A stretch of 64,000 nucleotides of DNA from Cercis canadensis (taxonomy: Eukaryota > Streptophyta > Magnoliopsida > Fabales > Fabaceae): contig QAOA01004544.1 in the NCBI GenBank assembly GCA_003255065.1, forward strand, positions 225,076 through 289,075, given 5' to 3'. Shown one piece after another: positions 25,119 to 36,300 of this stretch. The notes beneath the pieces are model-generated. The model worked only from the letters and a program-made list of their open reading frames with translations, was not told the origin of the DNA and did no database searches. The translations under genes were made by a program, and so were the position numbers. The stretch's first letter is position 1. Each line of letters begins with the position of its first letter.

Positions 25119-26366
25119 TCACAGACCCTCATTGGAAATGTTGTTCAATAGCCAATCAAGACCTTCATAAAGTCCTTGGCCGGAGATGGCAGAAGTACTC
25201 TGAATGTGCCTGGATTGAAGAATTCACGAAGATTTTATATTTTCCCTTTTTTTTTGGGTGGAGGAAATGGATATAGAAATATGCCAATCAAAGTTTAACA
25301 CTTACCAGCAACGATGGTGAAGTGAATGTAGGCCAAGTTTATCAGCCATCTCATTAACACTCACGGAATCAGGAAGGTCCTGCTTATTGGCAAAGACAAG
25401 GAGCATGGCACTGCGTAGTTCAAACTGCAAAAGGACGCATGAGGCATGTCTGGATCAGTAACAATACTTGCAGCAGATAACGAAAGCCCGATTGAATGCA
25501 AGTATAAAACTGTAAAAATGGGTGCATCTTTCATTATCATGTACAAAACAGAATATATACTATTCGTTAATAACTAGACTCACATCACTTAGAATATTAT
25601 GTAGTTCATTCCTGGCTTCTGAGATTCTTTGTTTATCATTGCTGTCCACCACAAAGATAAGTCCATGTGTATTTTGGAAGTAATGTTTCCACAAAGGCCG
25701 AATCTGCATTTAGCAGTAAAATTTGCATCAGATAGAACCTGGGATTTCAGCTTACATATTTGTCGTCGACCGTGGTCAAGTTTAAGCGAATCATGGCCTT
25801 GAAATCAGACATTGTTTAATGTTTTCTGGCTGTATATGCTAGAAAAAGGGTATTGGCAAGAAAAAATCATAATACCTTGTTTTGTCCTCCAACATCCCAG
25901 ACTGTAAAGCTAACATTTTTGTACTCTACACTCTCCACATTAAAGCCTGGTCAATCACAAGAAATTTACCATCAGTTTACGTGGTAGAATGGAAAAGGTA
26001 AAAATTCATCACATAGAAATCTAAAAAATCTGTGTTATTTTCTTTTTAGTCAAACAGATATAAGAAACTAAGAATAAGATGATCATATGAAGCTTGATTA
26101 GAGAATGAAGGTGCCAAGGTGACACTGGTGCTAACTTGGGCATGTGGCAACTGCCATGAATCAGAGAATGCTTAAGACATTTGATCAAGAGTTAAGAGAA
26201 AGATTTTCTCGTGGATACCAATTGTGGGTACGGTTCTAACCGTTTGCCCCATTTTCAGCTTGTACAGAATGGTTGTCTTCCCTGAAGAATCAAGACCTAT
26301 CATCACAATCCTCATTTCACTCTTCTGAAAGAACCTCTTTGCCATTCGAGAAATGATCTTACCCAT
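25119..26366 (-). CDS. ARFB1: ADP-ribosylation factor, ARFB1-like GTPase
   Basis: Five exons (26219..26366, 25876..25946, 25584..25703, 25306..25424, 25119..25209) join in frame to 182 residues, the normal ARF length. It has the myristoylation Gly-2 context ([13 protein letters not shown]), a P-loop GLDSSGKT (24-31), switch I PTIGF, WDVGGQ (66-71), NKQD (126-129) and G5 SAIS (159-162). The C-terminal stretch [20 protein letters not shown] resembles plant ARFB1 and not ARFA1, where RHWYIQ is usual. ARFs recruit coats and effectors to membranes; ARFB-class proteins are plant-specific and reported at the plasma membrane. The Met at 26366 sets the myristoylation site. A second complete copy is at 53094..54338. 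Confidence 0.9.
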
Positions 26367-27064
26367 TGATCTATGCAAACCAGAGCTCATGAAAGGAAAA
26401 AAAAACAAGGGCAGAAACAATACTGAGCTGCTTTTGATATATGAGAAGATGGATTATGCGTGGTGAACTTGGTGAAAAGAAAAAATGGTTACAAAGGCAC
26501 GAGAGATCTCTTGTAAGTAGGCAACATAGGTACAAATCTAGAGAGACATGCCAAAAGATATGATTCTGATTAGAAGATAGGAATAAAGGTGAGGATTCTC
26601 TAGCTTTAACTTCCAATAGCAGCTGCTTCCATCAAGCAATCAAGTTTAAATTATATGTAAGGATGACCAAACTTTTGGACTAAACATTAAGCAGATCATG
26701 GTTGAATTCTTAAAAAGACATGCACTTCTTGTTGTCTCCCACCTGAAACGATGCTTCTTGTCACGATAGTTGGTAGCTGTAAAATCAGTCTCCCACACGT
26801 TTTGGACCACAATCTAATCAAACAAATTCCGTAGAATAATATTTTTTTTTCCCCGTTTTCTCTGATTGCTCTTTTCACACGTTTCGTTAAGAGTGGCTAC
26901 AATGAAAGGAATTATAATTTAAGGCTTCCGTTACTTGTAAATTTTGATTTTTGAGGTATTGATGCCATCACCAAACAAAATTAGAACAAAACAACAGAGT
27001 TTTAGTCTTAAAAAATTTTGAATTACAGAATTTACAAACAAAAGCTACCAGCCAAAAAACTCGA
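26367..27064. other. Region between the ARFB and SEP1 genes
   Basis: Promoter side of the ARFB gene on the left and 3' flank of SEP1 on the right. Nothing else recognised; the sequence is conserved in the inverted copy (about 52400..53093). Confidence 0.5.
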
Positions 27065-29818
27065 TCAATTCTTTGAGGCTGATTGGAAGATAAAGACCGC
27101 TGTCAAGACGCCCACCAATGCTGTAACTGCCAGGGCAACTGTAGGCAGTGGAGTAGTGAGTCCAAAGTTCTGCAAAATCAAAACACAAGAATATGATTAT
27201 TCTCTTGTAACAGATTCTGCTAAGAATCCTTCACTGTTCTGCTAGCAAATCACTTGAATGGGTAATTGCATAAGCAATGTCACACTAAGCCTAGCTGCTG
27301 TTTGTGTGAGTTGCATTCACTTGGAAACTTCAAAATTAAAATGATTTCATCTAGTTTTGATGCATCAGAAAGATGTGAATCTAAATGCATTTGATAGTGT
27401 TAATAGTTCAAAAGATCAAGAGTAAAAACTCGAATTACATAAGTTATGGATGCTCAAAATACGAGTTAAAGCTAAATACATTACAGTTTGAATGTCAAAC
27501 AAATTTATTCCTTTTTGAGAGGAAGAGGACTATAAAAGGGAGGCAAAAATCAACAATTTATTTCCTGGTATTGTAAGTAACTCAATATATACAGAATACC
27601 GTGCTATACCTCTAGAAGTCCCTTTCCTGTAGCAATTTCAACAGTAATGGCCACTGCAAAGCCCACCATGGCTAGCCGACCTAGCCATACATCCACACTG
27701 TTCCCTTCTTGAGTGCTCTGCTCACATCTTACTGAAACAGGCATTGCTTTGCATGCAGGTTTCCTTTCATAACTTCTCCGATTCACTAGAGCAAGGCCAA
27801 CTTCACTATTAGCTTACTAACTTTTAAGTTATTTCAACAATACTTCACCCCCTCCCCCGTTCAAAAAGAAAGAAGAAGCATCATAAACACTAAACATAGG
27901 ACTACGAAGCCAAACTAAAAATAGTTAAAACTGATTGCCTTTTGGCATTATTTCCTAGAATCAATCAGAATATAATTGTAAAAGGAACAAAAGGAGACAA
28001 TTTGAAACAAAGACTATAGCTATATTTTCAGATGCATCTGCTTTAGCACAAACATCTTTATCAGTTGCTTCAAAATAGCCAGTTTAGAGGTTTAACTTTT
28101 GTTGTCTTACTAAAGTAAAAAGCTTTTCCTCACAATATTGAAAGGAATTTTATTTTTTATGAAAGAAAGGGAGAGAAAATCCAAAATTTGCAAATAGAAT
28201 TTGAGAACGCTGTAAAATTTCTTTCTTTCTCAACCAGAACTGAAAGGAAGGTACTTGAATGGGGGACTGGACCTATTACAACTAAAATTAGACTTGGGAT
28301 GAGCTTGGTAGTGCTTCTGCTTGTGCTTTTAAAAAGCACATAGAGCATCTAAAAACATCACTTAACATGGCTCCAAGCACCCCTAAAAAAGTAGCAAATT
28401 TTTTTAAAAGGCAGCCTTTAAAAAATGTAAGTTACACACATAAAGAAATCCCAAGTCAACCTCAAATCAAAAGAGAAGTAGTAAAAGGAAGCTACGGTAA
28501 TCTCAATACAGCAGAATCTAGTGAACACTTTTCATTCAATCGTAATTCATGTTTTTTGCTTAATATCCATATTGATGTTACCTCTGGAAAAATACTTAAT
28601 TTCGATTGCTAACAAACCGATGCATTTGGTTTATTCAAAATAAAATTTTAGAACGAGCTCTGATAAACTAAAGGGTGCTAGGGTAACCATTCATATTTAT
28701 TGGGTTGTAATTATTATAAGTACAGGAGCAGAGAAACATAGCANTGTATTGATAATTAGTATAAAATGATTACATACTAATAGTGCATATATAAACAGTT
28801 TATGACGAAGATGCATTTTTTAATATATTCTAATAGTCGGATATACGATGGGGCTCAAGGCGTGATGTATGAAGGTCTAAGACCTATTGGGTTGAACTTG
28901 AAGAAAAGATGTGGACTAAATATGTTAAAAAATTATGTCCACAGTCCGATGTAGTTTCACTGTCACAGGCGCCAGACGGCCATTTCTTTCTTTCTCAACC
29001 AGAACTGAAAGGAAGGTACTTGAATGGGGGACTGGACCTATTAAAACTAAAATTAGACTTGGGATGAGCTTGGTAGTGCTTCTGCTTGTGCTTTTAAAAA
29101 GCACATAGAGCATCTAAAAACATCACTTAACATGGCTCCAAGCACCCCTAAAAAAGTAGCAAATTTTTTTAAAAGGCAGCCTTTAAAAAATGTAAGTTAC
29201 ACACATAAAGAAATCCCAAGTCAACCTCAAATCAAAAGAGAAGTAGTAAAAGGAAGCTACGGTAATCTCAATACAGCAGAATCTAGTGAACACTTTTCAT
29301 TCAATCGTAATTCATGTTTTTTGCTTAATATCCATATTGATGTTACCTCTGGAAAAATACTTAATTTCGATTGCTAACAAACCGATGCATTTGGTTTATT
29401 CAAAATAAAATTTTAGAACGAGCTCTGATAAACTAAAGGGTGCTAGGGTAACCATTCATATTTATTGGGTTGTAATTATTATAAGTACAGGAGCAGAGAA
29501 ACATAGCATAGTTCAATCCTATTTCCAGTACAGCAATTTGCAAAGGACAAGAAGCAACACAGCAAGAATTCTTACACAGCGGGAAACCGGTGGCGAAGGA
29601 TGCTCTACTTGGAACGAATTTCGATTGGGGAAACCGAGCAGTAACAGGGGATTTTGCTAAACTGAAAACGCATACATCTGCAGCATAATTCAATTAGCAC
29701 AATTTAACGTTAAACATGAAAATTTCAGAAGCGGGAATGAATGTGTCAGTATAGAAGAGAGAGAAGAGTTACCGCGTACAGAAACGGAGAGGGAAGCAGA
29801 GACTTGAGCAAGAGCCAT
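27065..29818 (-). CDS. SEP1: Stress enhanced protein 1, plastid ELIP/HLIP family
   Basis: Four exons (29773..29818, 29576..29677, 27610..27785, 27065..27169) join in frame to 142 residues. The N-terminus is Ser/Ala-rich and fits a chloroplast transit peptide (MALAQVSASLSVSVR). The mature part contains the chlorophyll-binding helix motif (LGRLAMVGFAVAITVEIATG), then NFGLTTPLPTVALAVTALVG as a second membrane helix, ending FQSASKN. This matches Arabidopsis SEP1, a two-helix light-stress protein of the thylakoid. Intron 2 holds a redundant 529-bp contig overlap around the n at 28744. SEP1 is divergent from NHD1, with 576 bp between start codons. A 5'-truncated copy lies at 51700..52400. Confidence 0.9.
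28215..29508. repeat. Direct 529-bp repeat around a single n, likely assembly artefact
   Basis: 28215..28743 and 28980..29508 are almost identical. The first ends at the n (28744). The second contig opens with 235 bp (28745..28979) not matching the sequence left of 28215, then repeats the overlap and continues into SEP1 exon 2. The inverted copy B agrees with the first contig left of 28215. The 235-bp lead-in is probably from another haplotype or a mis-joined end. Confidence 0.8.
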
Positions 29819-30394
29819 GGGAAGCCAATATGGAACTGAAGCTGCGGCTGTGCTGTGCCCAGAAATCCTCTGTCTTTTAATTTATCTCTCGGTTTTCTGT
29901 GAATGGTTGGTGACCCAGTGGGTGATTATAGTTGTTTTTCCTCCGAAGATAGACCATTCATATTTCTGACTGGGGAGACAAATACGTTACGTGGCCATTT
30001 GGCTATTTTTTAATTAATTTATCCGTATATTATATTTTTTGTGAGTATAAAATAATTAAAAATCTAACCAGTCTTCAGCAAAAATAATCAAATTTGCATG
30101 TGCAACAAACTATTTTAGTTGTCTTATTTTACATTAATCCCCTATTCATTAAACCCATTATTTGGGATTAATAATGCATAATAATTTTTTGGGCATCTGG
30201 GGCAGATAGAACACGACAGAATCAGAGTTCTTCGATAAAATTAACGGGCATATTCAAAGGGAAGAACTTGGATTTCTATTACTATACTGAAGCTAATCCA
30301 TTATCATTTCACTAAGTTAATCAACAAAAACACCCTTTTCTTCTTCTACTCCTTCGATCCTCAGTGGCTAGCTATCTTGATAAACTCGAGCAAA
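29819..30394. promoter_or_regulatory. Divergent SEP1-NHD1 promoter region
   Basis: 576 bp separate the start codons of SEP1 (minus) and NHD1 (plus), both plastid proteins. The sequence ACGTGGC at 29989..29995 is an ABRE/G-box-like core. The whole interval is missing from the inverted copy. Shared control is inference from the arrangement. Confidence 0.5.
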
Positions 30395-33300
30395 ATGGCT
30401 TCGTTTTCAATTGGGACTCACTTGTGCCCATTTCAACATTCGCGGAACCGTGAACTTCACTCTTCATTTTATCACCTTCGCACTGTGGAATCTTCACTAT
30501 CATCCTGGCCTTTCTTTGGTTCGTCATTTTGTATAATTAGAGGTACCAGCTTGCCTGGCAATATTGTATTGGCACGGGCAGAGGATAAGGCTAGAGGTTC
30601 TTCTTCGTTTCAGCCGCAGCAAGCTCAATCAAGTTCCGAGAAACAATTCCAGGTTCTTTTCCTTCTATTTTACCAAGTTCTCAGAGTGCCCATTGGATGT
30701 TTTTGCTCATTTTTGAATTTGGATATAGAACGTTGGCTGGAAAAATATGGGTCAACGGTATTTAAGTAATCTGTGACAAATCCGAAGTTTGCTGTAATAC
30801 TGAAAATTTATTAAATTTTTCATTTGAAATTAGCTTAGTTGATATCTCGANCAGAGATATATATATATATATATATCAGTAAACACACATGTGACGTGTC
30901 AATATATAAACCACTCAGATCAAAACTAAATCTAACTCTAATCTAACTGATTGCTAACTGATGATGACGTGGCTAACTAACTAATTGACTAATGCTGAAC
31001 TGAATAAGTGTGGGAACACGTGTCTAATACTCCCCCTCAAGGTGGGAGGTAAATGTCTAATACTCCCAACTTGGATAATAGGTATCTGAATTGAGTGACA
31101 GGAAGAGCTTTAGTCAAGATATCAGCAAGTTGGTGCTGAGACTTGACATGAATCAACTTGAGGAAACCAGAGGTAACATGCTCCCGGATGAAATGGCAGT
31201 CAATGTCCACATGTTTAGACCTGTCATGGGACATAGGATTGGATGCAAGGTGAATGGCAGATTGGTTATCACAAAAAACCATAACAGAAGGCACTGGTAG
31301 TTCAAAAATTCTGCAAAGTTGTTTTAACCAAAGTAATTCACTGGTAACACTAGCCAATGCCCTATACTCAGCTTCTGCAGAAGACCTGGAAATAGTGGGT
31401 TGACGTTTTGATTTCCATGTAATGGGAGAATTTCCAATGAAAACACAGTAACCAGAAGTGGATCTCTTGGTGTCAAGGCAGCTACCCCAATCAGCATCAG
31501 CATAAGCAGTGACTTTAAGGGAAGAAGTTGCAGGGAAAAATAAACCTTAACCTGGACAGGACTTTAAGTACTGCAGTAAGTGATGAACAGCAGTCAGATG
31601 TGAAGTTCTAGGGGAAGACATATACTGACTGAGTTTGTTGATAGTGTATGTGATGTCAGGTCGAGAGATAGTCAAGTACATTAACCTGCCAATCAGTCGC
31701 CTATACAGTGAAGCATCAGGCAATAAGTCCCCATCTATTCTGCTAAGCTTTAATTTAGATTCCATAGGGATGGACAGAGGTTTGGAAGTAGAAAAACCAG
31801 TATCCTCTAACAGTTGTAAAGTATATTTGCGTTGGGACAGGTAGATGCCTTGTGTTGAGTGAGCAATCTCCAAACCAAGGAAATACTGCACATTGGCAAG
31901 GATTTTGAGTTTAAACAATCTTTGAAGCAATTGCTGAACTTGTTGTACACATTTAGAATTTGGACCTGCAATTATGATGTCATCTACATAAACAAGGAGA
32001 ATGACAAGGGTTGATCCATGACCAAGTGTAAAAAGTGAGTAATCACTGTGGGATTGATGAAAACCATGGTGAAGCAAAGTGGTGGAAAATTTGCAAAACC
32101 ACTGCCTAGAAGCCTGCCGTAAGCCATGAAGAGATTTTGTGAGCTTGCATACCATGTTCTCCCCCTTAGTGTGATAGCCCAAAGGGAGTTGCATGTAAAC
32201 TTCCTCAAACAAGTCACCATTTAAGAAAGCGTTATTGACATCTAATTGGATCATGGTCCATTTCTTGACTGCTGCAACAGAAAGAAGTAATCTGACAGTG
32301 GTGATCTTAGCCACTGGAGAAAAAGTGTCCAGAAAGTCTATGCTAGCTTGTTGTGTGTACCCTTTTGCCACCAGGCGTGCCTTATACATATCCAAGCTAC
32401 CATCTGCTTTATACTTTACTTTGTAAAGCCACCTGCAACCTGTTGGTTGTTTGCCCTGGGGAAGTGGAACAATCTGCCAAGTTTGATTTGCTTCCAGTGC
32501 AGTAAGCTCCTCAGTCATGGCTTGTCTCCATTCAGGATGTTTGACAGCTTGATGGTAATACTGAGGTTCATAGATGGTGGAAACATGCATGAGGAAATCT
32601 TTATAGGAAGGGGAAAGTCTATGGTAAGATATGGACTGATGGATGGGATAGGTGGATTTAGTGTTTGGGACAGTACAGATATAGTCTTGCAGATAGGTTG
32701 GAGGTTTGATGGTCCTGGTTGTTTTTCACAGAGGATTGGTAGTATAAGTGATGTCTGTGGCTATAGGTTCTACAAGGGATGGAGTAATAGTGGAAATAGG
32801 CTTAGGTGCAGGGTGGATAAGAGGTGAAATACATGCTGGGTCAGTGGGAATGGACACTGGTGTAGAGTTGAGTGGTGTGGAAGTGAGGACTGGTGCAGAA
32901 TCTTGATGAAGGGCAGAAATGACTGTGTCAGAGAAGATATCTATAGGATCTGAAGGTGAAATGGTGTGAAAAGGAAAAGAATGCTCATGGAATGTGACAT
33001 CTCGAGATATGAAAAACTGTTTGGTGTGGAAGTTGTATAATTTGTACCCTTTTATAGCCAACAGGATATCCCATGAAAACTGCTGGTGTAGCACGAGGAG
33101 TGAGTTTGGTTCTCTCAGGAGGGGTGGTGGAGGCAAAACACAGACAACCAAATACCCTTAATGCTGTGTAAGGTGGTTCTTTGTGATATAGTAGTTCAAA
33201 AGGAGAAGTATTGCGCAGTAAGGGGGAAGGAGTCCTGTTAATCAAGAAGGCAGCAGTGCTAAGGCATTCACCCCAAAACTGGATAGGCACTTTGGATTGG

Positions 33301-36300
33301 AACGAGAGAGCTCTGGTCACATTGAGAAGGTGTTGGTGCTTCCTTTCAACGACTGAGTTCTGCTCTGGTCTATAAGGACAGGAAAACTGATGCAATGTGC
33401 CCTGAGAGTTCATGAAATCAGTAAGCTGTAGTTCTTTGGCATTGTCTAATCTGAATTGCCTGATAGGACTATTAAACTGGGTCTTGACATAGGTGAAGAA
33501 ATGCATGACAGTGGCACTAGCTTCAGCTTTAGATTTAAGCATATAAAGCCAGGTAAAACGTGAACAGTCATCAACCAATGTAAGGAAATATCGCTTACCA
33601 TCATGGGTGGATTGATGATAAGGGCCCCAAATATCACAGTGAACAAGATCAAAAGGGGATTTTGCAAAATTGTGATGTGAAGTAAATGACAATCTTCGAA
33701 ATTTTGATAAGGGGCAAATAGAGCAATTGCTAGAAGAGTAAGATGTAGAACAAGAGAAAGGAACTTTATTGCTAAGAATTTTCAAAACTTTGTCTGACAA
33801 ATGCCCTAATCTGGCATGCCATAAATGAGCATGAGCGGAAGAATCCGAAACTAAATTAACAAGGAAAGATGAAGTAGGTACAAGTAAATGTTTTGAATTA
33901 AGAATTGAAAAAACAGATGGTGTATCAGTGGTGGCATGTGCATCAGTTCTTGATGTTTGCAAGATGTATAGGCTTTTACACAACTCACCCTTGCCAATCA
34001 CCCTCGACTTGTTGATGTCCTGGATGAGGAAGGTGTTAGTGTGAAAAGTGAGTGCATATAAAGAATAATGCAACAAAGCACTCACTGATATAAGGTTGAC
34101 ATGAAATTCAGGTATAAAGAGGACTTCTGTCAAAACAAAATTAGGAGCTAGTCTAACTGTGCCAATAGCAGTTACTGAGACTTTTGTTTTGTTTGGAAGG
34201 ATGACATATTGATGACTTAATGATTTGTAAGAGATAAAAAATTGAAGGGAACAGGCAATCTGAGATGTGGCTCCTGAATCTATGATCCAAGAGTGTGGAT
34301 TATCTTGAAATTTTAGAGTAGTAGCAGAAAAGGCCATACCGTTTACATTCGTGGTATTGTTAGCATTATCCACCTCAAAATGATTTGTTTGTGATATTTG
34401 GGACTGAAGTAGGTGCATCAACTGATGGTACTGCTGAGAAGTCATGTGAAATGATTCTTGAGGCTGATCAAGTGGAAGCAAAGCCAAGTCACCAACGTGA
34501 TTTACATTTCCAGCATGTGTAATTTTTCCTTTTTTGTATCCAGGCACGTATCCAGGTGGATACCCGTGAAGCTTGTAGCATTTGTCTTTGGTGCGACCAA
34601 GGATCCCACAGTGCGCACACAGTGGTCTATCCTTCTTGACATACTTGGACTTGCTTTCATGTGTTGACCTTTGTCCATTGACCGCATAGGCCATTTGTGC
34701 CTCATTCTGAGCAGAAGAAAAACCAAGCTCTCGTTGCTTTTCCTCTTGAATTACCAGAGAGAAAACTTTGTTAATAGGAGGTAGAGGATCCATGAGCAGG
34801 ATTTGACCTCTGACATGAGAATACGAGTCATTGAGCCCCATCAGAAAACACAACACATATTCTTGGAGTAAATGTTCAATCACTGGCCTAGCACCTCCAC
34901 AATTACAACTACAAATTGGTCGATATTCACCAATTTCTTCCCAGATGCCTTTCAATTTGGTGAAATATTGCCCTACTGTCAATGTTCCTTGTGAAAGATT
35001 CACCAGGTCTTTCTTGAGTTGAAAGATTCGTGGTCCATTTTGCTGTTGGTATCGTTCTTGAAGGTCTTTCCAAATATCAGCAGCAGTGGCTGAGTAGATT
35101 ACACTAGCAGTAATCTCCTTTGACACAGAATTGAGTAGCCAAGAAGCAACAAAGTTGTTATTTCGCTGCCAAGCTAAGAAGAGCTGAGTGTTGCTCGCAT
35201 CAGGAATCTGGATTGATCCATCCACGAAGCCAAGTTTATTCTTGGCCAGCAACGCCATACGCATGGCTCGTCGCCATGAATTGTAGTTATCTCCAATGAG
35301 CACCTGCGACACCAGAGTGAGGCCTGGAGAATTCGAAGGATGAAGGAAAAATGGATTCGAAGCATCGTTAATGGTGGATTCCGCCATTGATGAATCACGC
35401 AAGAAGAGAAGTAAAACCAGAAACAGAGAACTTCAATACAATTGAGGTTCAGTGCACAAAAACGGAAGAGCAATATTGCTCTGATACCATATTGAGTCTT
35501 GATGCAGAGAATCAGAGTCAAGAACTCCAAATGAAAAGTAGAAGAATAAATTGTAATTTCATTATCATTTCTTTCTAATACAGAGATATATATATCAGTA
35601 AATACACATGTGACGTGTCAATATACAAGCCACTCAGATCAAAACTAATCTAACTCTAATCTAACTGATTGCTAACTGATGATGACGTGGCTAACTAACT
35701 AATTGATTAATGCTGAACTGAATAAGTGTGGGAACACGTGTCTGTTATGGTATTTAAGTAATCTGTGACAAATCCGAAGTTTGCTGTAATACTGAAAATT
35801 TATTAAATTTTTCATTTGAAATTAGCTTAGTTGATATCTCGATTACAATTTATATCAAGGAGGTGACATGCAGCACTGCGAATCTTTGCTTCCAGTGATT
35901 CAGTGAGTTAAAAGTAATGAATATTTTATAGATTTCTTATAGTTTTACTAGAATTCTAGTGTGTGCTTCTCATAGGCTAATGCTCACACGGAACATCACT
36001 TTGCCAACGTTCTCGATATCAGGACTTGAGGCTAGAGTCTGGATCTTGCGATCCCATATGTTCAGTTGATGAAACAAGCTCAGCAGATTTTGAAGACACT
36101 TACAAGCCCAAGACTGATTTTCTGAAAGCTCTTGCAATATTTGCAGCGGCTGGAACTGGAGCACTGGCAATTAACCAGTCTTGGGTAGCACCTAATCAGG
36201 TCCATCAATGCCCTCTTACCTGATCGTAGGTTCTGTTTGTTTCATAGTAAGGCAAATGTTTCTTGTTATGCTTTATTCTAACTATAATTTTACATGACCT

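Larger units (their letters stand above)
30852..35748 (-). mobile_element. Ty1/copia LTR retrotransposon in NHD1 intron 1
   Basis: The element is antisense to NHD1. Its 5' LTR is at the right (about 35490..35748), followed by a primer-binding site TGGTATCAGAGC (35478..35489, minus strand). Gag with a zinc finger, protease, integrase, reverse transcriptase and RNase H follow, then a G-rich polypurine tract (31030..31043) and a 3' LTR at the left cut short by an n at 30851. The 94 bp immediately right of the element (35749..35842) also stand left of the n (30757..30850). The left contig therefore carries the empty site. The order protease-integrase-RT is diagnostic of copia. Confidence 0.93.

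Noticed and set aside
28367..29377. Two identical 81-codon frames starting MAPSTPKKVANFF
   Set aside because: They lie inside SEP1 intron 2, and their repetition comes from the contig overlap at the n, so there is one non-coding sequence, not two genes.
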